Shown: positions 1-10,346 of the stretch, piece after piece
How the letters are laid out: each line of letters begins with the position of its first letter
Numbering within the stretch: the stretch's first letter is position 1
Assembly: GCA_944472135.2 (NCBI GenBank)
Contig: OX235270.1
Span: 115,707,842-115,771,841, forward strand
Reading direction: 5' to 3'
From: Trichobilharzia regenti
Taxonomy: Eukaryota; Platyhelminthes; Trematoda; Strigeidida; Schistosomatidae
DNA: 64,000 nucleotides
Position numbers and translations under genes: made by a program
Notes under the pieces: generated by a model
Told to the model about the DNA's origin: nothing
The model's database searches: none
Seen by the model: the letters and a program-made list of their open reading frames with translations, nothing else

Positions 1-253
1 CCAAAACACCGATCTGCCGCTTGATATTTCTTTATTGTTACACCAACATATAAAAAGAATAAGTGAACTAAGGTCTGTGAACAAATATTACAATAATAAA
101 TCATTGTATTACTTCTGACGATGTTTTACTCTTCTTTCTGAACAGCGACCGATGAGACGATGACTGTCGTATTGATGCCTCCGCGAAAATTGGGGAAGTT
201 GATTTTGAGCAAACAACCATGAATTGATCGTTCAATCTTCAACTCCATTGACA
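1..253 (-). repeat. Partial LTR of Gag-only element copy 1
   Basis: Matches positions 106-358 of the 358-bp LTR at 8578-8935 and ends in ATTGACA, the terminal inverted repeat of TGTCAAT. It is the 3' LTR of the minus-strand element and is truncated only by the window edge. Confidence 0.92.
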
Positions 254-1664
254 CTCCCCGGCAAAAAAGGGATCCAACGCTTTTTTCCTTCACGACCAAT
301 GCACGTTGACTTGGATGCCATTGCGAGAACCTGGGTCACACGGACAGAGCTGAAATGGGAAACAAACAGAAAAGCCAACACACCACAAGCATACCCACAG
401 CACAATCTCACACATCAATGACGACCTGCGCGTCCAGACAGAGACCTCCTCTTGACATCTTGCAACACAAACGCCATTTGCTAGAATGACTCTTGCAGAA
501 TGCAACGTGACCATAGCACCAACTCATGATACTCTACGCACATCGTCTTATCTACTCACTACCAATTACCACTGAAATCGCTTGTCACTCATTCTGCCTC
601 AGTTCTAGTAGCGGTGACATATGCGAGCCTCAGTCGTTTACACTCTTTCTCCCCGGCGTGTGGGACTGCAGCTAACAATTATCTCCGTGTGCATTTCATT
701 CTCAGCAATAGCCTAGCCTCCCCGGCGTATACGACCCATCTGCTGTCCTTAACATCAATCAATTCATTCATGGATGTAGAAGACTCGAAACAACTTCAGA
801 AGTAATCACGACGAAAATTTTAACAAAATTACGCAATAACAACAAGATACGAAAATAACAAGTAAACACAATGAATCCAAAAAACACTAATTGATATGAC
901 ACACCACACATATATACAAACTGTACACAAAAACTCGCGGATCACATCTTGATGGAATTCCTTTGAAGAATCGCAGGACTTACACCAGTACGCCTACAAC
1001 CCATCAAAGGTTGACGATTGTAAGTTGTGGAATATCCGGACACAAACAGAGTTGCCAACAGATAGATGAAAGATGATATCAATTCAGTATATACAATATG
1101 AACATATGTACAAAATCACACACCGAGCACATTGGACTGCTCATTGATGCGCTACCCTTTGAAGAACTGTAGGACTTACAGCAGTACGCCTACAACCCTT
1201 CTCAAGTTGACGCCCTAGGTTGGAAAATCGTCGCAGAGTTCATTTGCTGATTTCCTTCTATCAGCTATATCTTCAAATCTGAACGGCAACTCGCTCATGT
1301 CATTGTATCGTAGAATATAGATTACGAACAAACATACGACGTATCTGGTCAACCAAGCTTAGAAACAGAGTAATTTACACCAAAGATAATAGCATTCAAA
1401 TAGTAACTTGAAACTAGAAATGCCTTTATTCGTGCAAGTCAATTTAACAATTACTCTGTCGTTTACACTTGGCTTATCCTCACTAAACTGACCATTGCTA
1501 TTCGTCCTTTCAAACGAACTGATACTAGCATAGTCATTGGACAAGATACTTGAGTTGATGGGCGTCTTTTTCATTGTGGATGACAGCACCAACGACGACT
1601 GATTGATATCAGTTGATGAAGTTAGCGGTGGATCAAAAGCTGTTGTTGCTCGACTTTCAGAAAG

Positions 1665-3170
1665 TTATCTACCTGCAAGACCACCACCACTGCCGTCTTT
1701 TACTATCAGCTCAGGCTTAGCACTGGCATCTGATGATAGGTGGGCTACATGCTGATCAATCACACTGACAGTCTCACAAGTATGCATGCCTTCTGCAACT
1801 GAATCTGCATTTATTTCTACTTCACGTTCAAGTTCTACAGAACCTTTATTTAACTTAGCGGTAGTAGGCATATCCCTCATCTCATCATGATCAACCAAAG
1901 ACAAATCTGCACTATCATGATCATTACCACAAATATTCAATTTACCGTCAAGTTCATCATTTTCAAACTCTTTAATAACAGAAGTAGACAATTTTGGTTC
2001 CTCCTCGCAAATCCTAAAAGGTTTTATATCTTCACTCTGACTAGTTATACTTTGTAAACTTGTGGAGTCAGAACTCCACTCTGAAGCAGTAACTCTATTC
2101 TGTGACACTCTATTCAACAACGGCTTACCAGTTGCAACTACAGACTTCTTCACAACACCGTTATCGTCACACAATTCGGAGTCAGACCTGGAGTTTACAT
2201 TTAGCTTATCACTGAACTTGCTCACCGGTTCACAGTTCACTTCTGTATGCACCTCTTGCACACGTGTAAAACAAAACCGTGTTTGTCTTGCATCTTGTAA
2301 CTTATCTGTTAAGGATGTACTACGAAACCTGTTACACTCACTAGGTCTATATGCATTACTATACATCATGGAGCCTTCTCGATATCCACCTCTCTGAGGC
2401 CTACTCGTCATCAATGATTGCATTTTGATCTCAGACTGCTCTATTCTAGGGGTGAGATGTAATAGACTGGCGAACTTGCTCATAGATTGAATGACACTAT
2501 CTTTTACTAGCTTCAGGATATCATCAAATTTTGGCTCGATACCCTCATCCTCCATACGGGAGCTTATCTTCACCCACTTCCTTTGCAGTCGAGTAGGTAG
2601 ACGTCTTGCTATTACTTCTAGTATAAAACTCGAGTTGAGGTCACTCATGCGATTCATCGAAATCATTCCATTCTTGTAAATTAGCAAATTATCTAAAAAC
2701 TCAGTGAGTGCCTGGGAGTCATCCTGTAATTGACCACCATTACCCTTAACAGCCTCGAATAATTTCCCTGCAATCATCGGAGGTCTTCCAAACCTTTGAC
2801 GTAATATGCTCATAGCCTCGTAGTAGCCCTCTTTCGGCTTCATAAACTTACAGCACTGTATAGCTCTTGAAGCATCTCCAGTGCAATATCTCATCAAATA
2901 CATTAACTTCAATTCATCATTTAATAAAAAACCACTCAACATGATCTCAAACTCCTTTACAAATTGTAAATAATCAACCGGGTTTCCATCAAAACACCGT
3001 GGTTCAAATTTAGGTAGTTTGATGTTCCTATTATCCCTGAACGGCGAAACAGAAACATCAACCATGTCATGCTTAACATCAGACACATCGTTACAATTAA
3101 CAGACAAGTCACCATGACTTACTTTCCTGTTTGTATCCAAGACACTCTGTCCCTTCTTTGACCCAGGCAT
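1665..3170 (-). CDS. Gag-like protein (DUF1759 type) of Gag-only LTR element, copy 1
   Basis: A 501-residue intact ORF beginning MPGSKKGQ. Residues about 52-200 (starting LPKFEPRCFDGNP, then LMRYCTGDASRAIQ) resemble the DUF1759 domain of BEL/Pao retrotransposon Gag proteins, which build the virus-like particle. The C-terminal half is acidic and serine-rich. No CCHC zinc knuckle is present, and no protease or pol frame follows the stop. The ATG is the first one downstream of the LTR in this frame and lies about 145 nt from it. The protein is identical to copy 2 and differs from copy 3 by one residue (Leu123 here, Ile123 there). The identity of the domain is inferred from pattern memory, not a profile search. 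Confidence 0.85.
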   Translation of the reverse strand: MPGSKKGQSVLDTNRKVSHGDLSVNCNDVSDVKHDMVDVSVSPFRDNRNIKLPKFEPRCFDGNPVDYLQFVKEFEIMLSGFLLNDELKLMYLMRYCTGDASRAIQCCKFMKPKEGYYEAMSILRQRFGRPPMIAGKLFEAVKGNGGQLQDDSQALTEFLDNLLIYKNGMISMNRMSDLNSSFILEVIARRLPTRLQRKWVKISSRMEDEGIEPKFDDILKLVKDSVIQSMSKFASLLHLTPRIEQSEIKMQSLMTSRPQRGGYREGSMMYSNAYRPSECNRFRSTSLTDKLQDARQTRFCFTRVQEVHTEVNCEPVSKFSDKLNVNSRSDSELCDDNGVVKKSVVATGKPLLNRVSQNRVTASEWSSDSTSLQSITSQSEDIKPFRICEEEPKLSTSVIKEFENDELDGKLNICGNDHDSADLSLVDHDEMRDMPTTAKLNKGSVELEREVEINADSVAEGMHTCETVSVIDQHVAHLSSDASAKPELIVKDGSGGGLAGR

Positions 3171-3314
3171 TGTTGAACTTGAGCGAATTCCAAAAAAGTT
3201 CCAGATATTGCTTGTTCAAAGAGGACTTAACCAGCACCAGGAGAAATGAACGGCGACTATCCAAACTTTCACCAACTGTTTGAATCAACCAGATCTGTTT
3301 CTATCGTCAGAAAC

Positions 3315-3672
3315 TGTCAATCACGTCTCATAAACCGTTAATGCCCAGCTCTCGCTACGCTCGGGCCCACGCTGTTCTTCGAAGATTTCAGAAACGCTTA
3401 GTTATGACGGACGAAAACACCAAAACACCGATCTGCCGCTTGATATTTCTTTATTGTTACACCAACATATAAAAAGAATAAGTGAACTAAGGTCTGTGAA
3501 CAAATATTACAATAATAAATCATTGTATTACTTCTGACGATGTTTTACTCTTCTTTCTGAACAGCGACCGATGAGACGATGACTGTCGTATTGATGCCTC
3601 CGCGAAAATTGGGGAAGTTGATTTTAAGCAAACAACCAAGAATTGGTCGTTCAATCTTCAACTCCATTGACA
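3315..3672 (-). repeat. Complete LTR (5' LTR of copy 1), 358 bp
   Basis: Begins TGTCAAT and ends ATTGACA, a perfect 7-bp terminal inverted repeat of the TG...CA class. On the element (minus) strand it contains a TATATG box followed by AATAAA. Followed by ATGGG, the target duplication seen intact around copy 3. Confidence 0.93.
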
Positions 3673-4007
3673 ATGGGATAAATGGTTTGGAATTAATCAT
3701 AGCAGTTAGAATACAGTTAGAATACATGCAGGGAAGTACTATTGATTCAGCATCCGGTGAATTTTTCATTCTTTTCGATCTAGTACCAGTCACAAACCTC
3801 TGACATACTCTCTGAACTCAACTTCAGATGAGTATTCACCTAGGGAATCATGACAACTGGACTACGTTTCACAGTTTACATCAGATATTCGCCATGTATG
3901 CGGAGTGAACAACACTGTGGCAGATGCCCTGTCGCGCGTTTGTTCCCTCACCCAAATCGACGGCATAGACCTTGTAAAACTGGCTCGTCTTCAAAAAGAG
4001 GATACCA
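3673..4007 (+). pseudogene. Duplicated flank with Boudicca/CsRn1-like RNase H C-terminal remnant
   Basis: From about 3797 the plus strand reads KPLTYSLNSTSDEYSPRES, a stop, then QLDYVSQFTSDIRHV and VADALSRV. This is the end of the RNase H domain and the tether of a CsRn1/Boudicca-type Ty3 polyprotein. The in-frame TGA after EYSPRES shows that it is dead. Bases 3673-3796 are unidentified. The whole segment is repeated at 12355-12689. Identity then breaks: here the sequence switches abruptly at 4008 into minus-strand RT, whereas the other copy continues collinearly in the Ty3 frame. Confidence 0.75.
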
Positions 4008-4627
4008 GTGGGTCGCCAATCATTGCTATCCTTTTTCGGAACTATATGAAGTGGGGACGCCCATGGGCTATTCGATGGTCGAATGATGCCAAGGGTAAGC
4101 ATATGGTCAAATTCATTCCTGGCGATTCTCGGTTTGTCAGGAGTTAATCATCGTGCTTTAGATGTCACAGGTTGTCCTGTGGTAATGATGTAGTGCATAA
4201 CATTTCTGGTTATGCACGGTAGGTCGTTCGACGGGCTATTAAGTTCCGGATACTTGTCAACAATAGGTTGAAAAGTTGGATCAAGGATTGCCTTTTTCTT
4301 AACGGGTGACAAACTGGGGCCTATGTAGCTGATGCCTTTGATAGACAGACTAGTAGTATTGTCAATCAGTCGTTTTCGGCGGACGTCTACGAGTAAATCA
4401 TGATGATTAAGTAGGTCCGTGCCAATGATGGGCATTGTAACGTCAGCGAGAAGGAAAGTCCATCGAATAGGTATGTGTAAACCTACGTTCAGATAGACGA
4501 ATATTCTACCAAAGGTTGCGATTGGTTTTCAATTTGCAGGCTGTAAGTTGAAGGTAAGTTCCTTCGTTCGATCTGCTGCTGTAGCAGGAAGGACGCTGAT
4601 TTCGGCGCCTGTTTCGACTAAACACAG
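4008..4627 (-). pseudogene. Boudicca/CsRn1-like protease and reverse transcriptase start, decayed
   Basis: Reading the minus strand from 4627, the frame gives CLVETGAEISVLPA (retropepsin active site with Glu in place of the usual Asp of DTG). After a frame break it gives MPIIGTDLLNHHDLLVDV (end of the protease fold) and then RRKRLIDNTT. Further on, IIRPSNSPWASPLHIVPKKD marks the start of the RT domain of CsRn1/Boudicca-like Ty3 elements. The fragment is bounded by LTR copy 2 at 4628 and by a head-to-head junction with plus-strand RNase H sequence at 4007/4008. At least one frameshift or stop and the altered active site make it non-functional. Confidence 0.8.
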
Positions 4628-4985
4628 TGTCAATAGAGTTGAAGATTGAACGATCAATTCTTGGTTGTTTGCTTAAAATCAACTTCCCCAATTTTCGCGG
4701 AGGCATCAATACGACAGTCATCGTCTCATCGGTCGCTGTTCAGAAAGAAGAGTAAAACATCGTCAGAAGTAATACAATGATTTATTATTGTAATATTTGT
4801 TCACAGACCTTAGTTCACTTATTCTTTTTATATGTTGGTGTAACAATAAAGAAATATCAAGCGGCAGATCGGTGTTTTGGTGTTTTCGTCCGTCATAACT
4901 AAGCGTTTCTGAAATCTTCGAAGAACAGCGTGGGCCCGAGCGTAGCGAGAGCTGGGCATTAACGGTTTATGAGACGTGATTGACA
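4628..4985 (+). repeat. 5' LTR of Gag-only element copy 2
   Basis: 358 bp, TGTCAAT...ATTGACA. In element orientation it has a TATATG box at 4829-4834 and AATAAA at 4845-4850, so promoter and polyadenylation signals appear intact. Confidence 0.93.
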
Positions 4986-5128
4986 GTTTCTGACGATAGA
5001 AACAGATCTGGTTGATTCAAACAGTTGGTGAAAGTTTGGATAGTCGCCGTTCATTTCTCCTGGTGCTGGTTAAGTCCTCTTTGAACAAGCAATATCTGGA
5101 ACTTTTTGGAATTCGCTCAAGTTCAACA
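4986..5128 (+). promoter_or_regulatory. Untranslated leader and putative primer-binding region of Gag-only element
   Basis: Directly after the LTR lies GTTTCTGACGATAGAAAC, which folds into a 6-bp stem (GTTTCT/AGAAAC) with a 6-nt loop. Bases 4988-4997 are exactly complementary to 4759-4768 inside the LTR. I see no obvious match to a tRNA 3' end. Whether this region is the primer-binding site is inference. Confidence 0.4.
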
Positions 5129-6634
5129 ATGCCTGGGTCAAAGAAGGGACAGAGTGTCTTGGATACAAACAGGAAAGTAAGTCATGGTGACTTGTCTGTT
5201 AATTGTAACGATGTGTCTGATGTTAAGCATGACATGGTTGATGTTTCTGTTTCGCCGTTCAGGGATAATAGGAACATCAAACTACCTAAATTTGAACCAC
5301 GGTGTTTTGATGGAAACCCGGTTGATTATTTACAATTTGTAAAGGAGTTTGAGATCATGTTGAGTGGTTTTTTATTAAATGATGAATTGAAGTTAATGTA
5401 TTTGATGAGATATTGCACTGGAGATGCTTCAAGAGCTATACAGTGCTGTAAGTTTATGAAGCCGAAAGAGGGCTACTACGAGGCTATGAGCATATTACGT
5501 CAAAGGTTTGGAAGACCTCCGATGATTGCAGGGAAATTATTCGAGGCTGTTAAGGGTAATGGTGGTCAATTACAGGATGACTCCCAGGCACTCACTGAGT
5601 TTTTAGATAATTTGCTAATTTACAAGAATGGAATGATTTCGATGAATCGCATGAGTGACCTCAACTCGAGTTTTATACTAGAAGTAATAGCAAGACGTCT
5701 ACCTACTCGACTGCAAAGGAAGTGGGTGAAGATAAGCTCCCGTATGGAGGATGAGGGTATCGAGCCAAAATTTGATGATATCCTGAAGCTAGTAAAAGAT
5801 AGTGTCATTCAATCTATGAGCAAGTTCGCCAGTCTATTACATCTCACCCCTAGAATAGAGCAGTCTGAGATCAAAATGCAATCATTGATGACGAGTAGGC
5901 CTCAGAGAGGTGGATATCGAGAAGGCTCCATGATGTATAGTAATGCATATAGACCTAGTGAGTGTAACAGGTTTCGTAGTACATCCTTAACAGATAAGTT
6001 ACAAGATGCAAGACAAACACGGTTTTGTTTTACACGTGTGCAAGAGGTGCATACAGAAGTGAACTGTGAACCGGTGAGCAAGTTCAGTGATAAGCTAAAT
6101 GTAAACTCCAGGTCTGACTCCGAATTGTGTGACGATAACGGTGTTGTGAAGAAGTCTGTAGTTGCAACTGGTAAGCCGTTGTTGAATAGAGTGTCACAGA
6201 ATAGAGTTACTGCTTCAGAGTGGAGTTCTGACTCCACAAGTTTACAAAGTATAACTAGTCAGAGTGAAGATATAAAACCTTTTAGGATTTGCGAGGAGGA
6301 ACCAAAATTGTCTACTTCTGTTATTAAAGAGTTTGAAAATGATGAACTTGACGGTAAATTGAATATTTGTGGTAATGATCATGATAGTGCAGATTTGTCT
6401 TTGGTTGATCATGATGAGATGAGGGATATGCCTACTACCGCTAAGTTAAATAAAGGTTCTGTAGAACTTGAACGTGAAGTAGAAATAAATGCAGATTCAG
6501 TTGCAGAAGGCATGCATACTTGTGAGACTGTCAGTGTGATTGATCAGCATGTAGCCCACCTATCATCAGATGCCAGTGCTAAGCCTGAGCTGATAGTAAA
6601 AGACGGCAGTGGTGGTGGTCTTGCAGGTAGATAA
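5129..6634 (+). CDS. Gag-like protein (DUF1759 type), copy 2
   Basis: Intact 501-codon ORF, identical in protein sequence to copy 1. The frame stays open upstream to about 5012, but the first ATG is at 5129 (context ACAATGC), matching the start inferred in the other copies, so I choose it. DUF1759-like region at residues about 52-200; no zinc knuckle; no pol. Retention of three undamaged ORFs among otherwise decayed Ty3 debris indicates recent activity or recent duplication. Confidence 0.87.
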   Translation: MPGSKKGQSVLDTNRKVSHGDLSVNCNDVSDVKHDMVDVSVSPFRDNRNIKLPKFEPRCFDGNPVDYLQFVKEFEIMLSGFLLNDELKLMYLMRYCTGDASRAIQCCKFMKPKEGYYEAMSILRQRFGRPPMIAGKLFEAVKGNGGQLQDDSQALTEFLDNLLIYKNGMISMNRMSDLNSSFILEVIARRLPTRLQRKWVKISSRMEDEGIEPKFDDILKLVKDSVIQSMSKFASLLHLTPRIEQSEIKMQSLMTSRPQRGGYREGSMMYSNAYRPSECNRFRSTSLTDKLQDARQTRFCFTRVQEVHTEVNCEPVSKFSDKLNVNSRSDSELCDDNGVVKKSVVATGKPLLNRVSQNRVTASEWSSDSTSLQSITSQSEDIKPFRICEEEPKLSTSVIKEFENDELDGKLNICGNDHDSADLSLVDHDEMRDMPTTAKLNKGSVELEREVEINADSVAEGMHTCETVSVIDQHVAHLSSDASAKPELIVKDGSGGGLAGR

Positions 6635-7735
6635 CTTTCTGAAAGTCGAGCAACAACAGCTTTTGATCCACCGCTAACTTCATCAACTGATATCAATCAG
6701 TCGTCGTTGGTGCTGTCATCCACAATGAAAAAGACGCCCATCAACTCAAGTATCTTGTCCAATGACTATGCTAGTATCAGTTCGTTTGAAAGGACGAATA
6801 GCAATGGTCAGTTTAGTGAGGATAAGCCAAGTGTAAACGACAGAGTAATTGTTAAATTGACTTGCACGAATAAAGGCATTTCTAGTTTCAAGTTACTATT
6901 TGAATGCTATTATCTTTGGTGTAAATTACTCTGTTTCTAAGCTTGGTTGACCAGATACGTCGTATGTTTGTTCGTAATCTATATTCTACGATACAATGAC
7001 ATGAGCGAGTTGCCGTTCAGATTTGAAGATATAGCTGATAGAAGGAAATCAGCAAATGAACTCTGCGACGATTTTCCAACCTAGGGCGTCAACTTGAGAA
7101 GGGTTGTAGGCGTACTGCTGTAAGTCCTACAGTTCTTCAAAGGGTAGCGCATCAACGAGCAGTCCAATGTGCTCGGTGTGTGATTTTGTACATATGTTCA
7201 TATTGTATATACTGAATTGATATCATCTTTCATCTATCTGTTGGCAATTCTGTTTGTGTCCGGATATTCCACAACTTACAATCGTCAACCTTTGATGGGT
7301 TGTAGGCGTACTGGTGTAAGTCCTGCGATTCTTCAAAGGAATTCCATCAAGATGTGATCCGCGAGTTTTTGTGTACAGTTTGTATATATGTGTGGTGTGT
7401 CATATCAATTAGTGTTTTTTGGATTCATTGTGTTTACTTGTTATTTTCGTATCTTGTTGTTATTGCGTAATTTTGTTAAAATTTTCGTCGTGATTACTTC
7501 TGAAGTTGTTTCGAGTCTTCTACATCCATGAATGAATTGATTGATGTTAAGGACAGCAGATGGGTCGTATACGCCGGGGAGGCTAGGCTATTGCTGAGAA
7601 TGAAATGCACACGGAGATAATTGTTAGCTGCAGTCCCACACGCCGGGGAGAAAGAGTGTAAACGACTGAGGCTCGCATATGTCACCGCTACTAGAACTGA
7701 GGCAGAATGAGTGACAAGCGATTTCAGTGGTAATT
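6635..7735 (+). other. Long non-coding 3' region of Gag-only element
   Basis: The place where protease, RT and integrase would normally sit holds only short meaningless ORFs. It contains two imperfect 43-bp direct repeats at 7101-7143 and 7297-7339, each starting GGGTTGTAGGCGTACTG and ending in CTTCAAAGG. The same region occurs in copies 1 and 3 (reverse strand, 254-1664 and 8936-10346). Confidence 0.75.
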
Positions 7736-8300
7736 GGTAATAATAATAATATATATTCTCATTTTTTACATGAGGGACGCCAGTTTGCAGGCATCGTTAA
7801 TTCGATAATTTACACATATTATTAATAAGCATATATAGTAAAGATAATATAATAAAGTGCATTTTTTCCCTAGCTATGTAGGGTACACCAATTGTATAGG
7901 CATGCATAAATATCGTTTTAATAATAATAATAATATATTCCTTCCTGTTTATGCAGGAACATACCTATTGTACAGGCATGGATAAGTTATTATATAAATT
8001 ACACATAATTTGATGTATAATGGACTTACAGTTTGGTTGTTCTTTCTGACATTAGAGTCAGTCGGAACAGTCTGCTATAAAGTCTGTTTGTGTAGCACAT
8101 AAAGAGATATAGAAATATTGTCTTCGCATTAACAAAAAACCCAGACATCACATGAATGTAATACAGATATATGGGAAAAATAAAGCTTGAAGTCAATTCT
8201 CTTATATAACTTTGATGTGAACAGCACCCTTGGCTTAAAGATTATTGATGTATTATGTTGAGATCAGTGATATATTTATTCCATTTTTCAGCAGTCTTAT
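7736..8300 (-). mobile_element. CR1-like LINE 3'-end fragments, two nested tails
   Basis: On the minus strand the sequence ends in (TTA)n at 7736-7750, preceded by a stem-loop (CTCAT at 7758-7762 with ATGAG at 7770-7774). It closely matches the LINE 3' region at 26142-26560, including AGACGCCAG and ACAGGCAT. A second tail of the same type begins at 7918 with its own stem-loop (TTCCTG 7942-7947 with CAGGAA 7954-7959), so one 3' end seems nested in another. No ORF is present. The right limit is approximate. Confidence 0.7.
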
Positions 8301-8577
8301 CGTAGTTTCATAACAGGAAAGAAATTCGATCGTGGAGGCGAAAATTAGATAAGTTCATGTTAAGTTGTTTTACTGCATCAAATGGTGCCGAGGTCGATTC
8401 CAGAGTTCCCCATTTGCGCCATTTGTGTCTGCATGGCGGACTGTACTCGTAAGTTGAGTAAAATGTTGAAAACCAGTAACTTCTTTATTTCAGATCATGA
8501 ATACTCATTTACATCGTGTCCGCCAGCTTCTTTAAATGGTACAATTGGATCGTTCCTGGAATTTGAGTGATTATGGG
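8301..8577. other. Unidentified flank of Gag-only copy 3
   Basis: No confident gene or repeat recognised. It ends with ATGGG (8573-8577), the left target duplication of copy 3, and was presumably continuous with the sequence now at 12360 before the insertion. Confidence 0.6.
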
Positions 8578-8935
8578 TGTCAATCACGTCTCATAAACCG
8601 TTAATGCCCAGCTCTCGCTACGCTCGGGCCCACGCTGTTCCTTGAAGATTTCAGAAACGCTTAGTTATGACGGACGAAAACACCAAAACACCGATCTGCC
8701 GCTTGATATTTCTTTATTGTTACACCAACATATAAAAAGAATAAGTGAACTAAGGTCTGTGAACAAATATTACAATAATAAATCATTGTATTACTTCTGA
8801 CGATGTTTTACTCTTCTTTCTGAACAGCGACCGATGAGACGATGACTGTCGTATTGATGCCTCCGCGAAAATTGGGGAAGTTGATTTTAAGCAAACAACC
8901 AAGAATTGATCGTTCAATCTTCAACTCCATTGACA
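8578..8935 (-). repeat. 3' LTR of Gag-only element copy 3
   Basis: 358 bp, TGTCAAT...ATTGACA, preceded by target duplication ATGGG. Confidence 0.94.
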
Positions 8936-10346
8936 CTCCCCGGCAAAAAAGGGATCCAACGCTTTTTTCCTTCACGACCAATGCACGTTGACTTGGATGC
9001 CATTGCGAGAACCTGGGTCACACGGACAGAGCTGAAATGGGAAACAAACAGAAAAGCCAACACACCACAAGCATACCCACAGCACAATCTCACACATCAA
9101 TGACGACCTGCGCGTCCAGACAGAGACCTCCTCTTGACATCTTGCAACACAAACGCCATTTGCTAGAATGACTCTTGCAGAATGCAACGTGACCATAGCA
9201 CCAACTCATGATACTCTACGCACATCGTCTTATCTACTCACTATCAATTACCACTGAAATCGCTTGTCACTCATTCTGCCTCAGTTCTAGTAGCGGTGAC
9301 ATATGCGAGCCTCAGTCGTTTACACTCTTTCTCCCCGGCGTGTGGGACTGCAGCTAACAATTATCTCCGTGTGCATTTCATTCTCAGCAATAGCCTAGCC
9401 TCCCCGGCGTATACGACCCATCTGCTGTCCTTAACATCAATCAATTCATTCATGGATGTAGAAGACTCGAAACAACTTCAGAAGTAATCACGACGAAAAT
9501 TTTAACAAAATTACGCAATAACAACAAGATACGAAAATAACAAGTAAACACAATGAATCCAAAAAACACTAATTGATATGACACACCACACATATATACA
9601 AACTGTACACAAAAACTCGCGGATCACATCTTGATGGAATTCCTTTGAAGAATCGCAGGACTTACACCAGTACGCCTACAACCCATCAAAGGTTGACGAT
9701 TGTAAGTTGTGGAATATCCGGACACAAACAGAGTTGCCAACAGATAGATGAAAGATGATATCAATTCAGTATATACAATATGAACATATGTACAAAATCA
9801 CACACCGAGCACATTGGACTGCTCGTTGATGCGCTACCCTTTGAAGAACTGTAGGACTTACAGCAGTACGCCTACAACCCTTCTCAAGTTGACGCCCTAG
9901 GTTGGAAAATCGTCGCAGAGTTCATTTGCTGATTTCCTTCTATCAGCTATATCTTCAAATCTGAACGGCAACTCGCTCATGTCATTGTATCGTAGAATAT
10001 AGATTACGAACAAACATACGACGTATCTGGTCAACCAAGCTTAGAAACAGAGTAATTTACACCAAAGATAATAGCATTCAAATAGTAACTTGAAACTAGA
10101 AATGCCTTTATTCGTGCAAGTCAATTTAACAATTACTCTGTCGTTTACACTTGGCTTATCCTCACTAAACTGACCATTGCTATTCGTCCTTTCAAACGAA
10201 CTGATACTAGCATAGTCATTGGACAAGATACTTGAGTTGATGGGCGTCTTTTTCATTGTGGATGACAGCACCAACGACGACTGATTGATATCAGTTGATG
10301 AAGTTAGCGGTGGATCAAAAGCTGTTGTTGCTCGACTTTCAGAAAG

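Larger units (their letters stand above)
1..3672 (-). mobile_element. Gag-only LTR retrotransposon, copy 1 (left LTR cut by window edge)
   Basis: This stretch is a partial LTR (1-253), a 3061-bp internal region and a complete LTR (3315-3672). The only large ORF is a Gag on the minus strand, so the 5' LTR is the right-hand one. No protease, reverse transcriptase, RNase H or integrase motif is present in the internal region. Bases 1-4007 repeat almost exactly at 8683-12689, including 335 bp of right flank, so this copy arose by segmental duplication of the same insertion rather than by a fresh transposition. The right flank begins ATGGG, the same 5 bp that flank both ends of copy 3. Full length inferred from copy 3 is 3777 bp. 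The function inferred is non-autonomous retrotransposition using enzymes from another BEL/Pao or Ty3 element. Confidence 0.9.
4628..7735 (+). mobile_element. Gag-only LTR retrotransposon, copy 2 (inverted, 3'-truncated)
   Basis: A complete 5' LTR (4628-4985) and 2750 bp of internal sequence with the intact Gag ORF, in opposite orientation to copies 1 and 3. It ends abruptly at about 7735, roughly 300 bp before the expected 3' LTR, where it meets the 3' tail of a CR1-like LINE. The left flank is a Ty3 protease remnant and the 5 bp before the LTR are CACAG, not ATGGG. It is therefore a separate insertion from copies 1 and 3. Confidence 0.88.

Noticed and set aside
2062..2397. Plus-strand ORF of 111 residues opposite Gag, repeated at 5902-6237 and 10744-11079
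   Set aside because: Antisense shadow of the Gag frame; no family resemblance, and its repetition follows from the element copies.
5012..5128. N-terminal extension of 39 residues of the Gag ORF in copy 2
   Set aside because: It starts at a non-ATG codon; the first ATG is at 5129 and gives the same 501-residue product as the other two copies.
7736..7750. CRISPR-like or satellite short repeats at the TAA and ACAG runs
   Set aside because: They are the microsatellite tails of LINEs, with no spacer-repeat structure.
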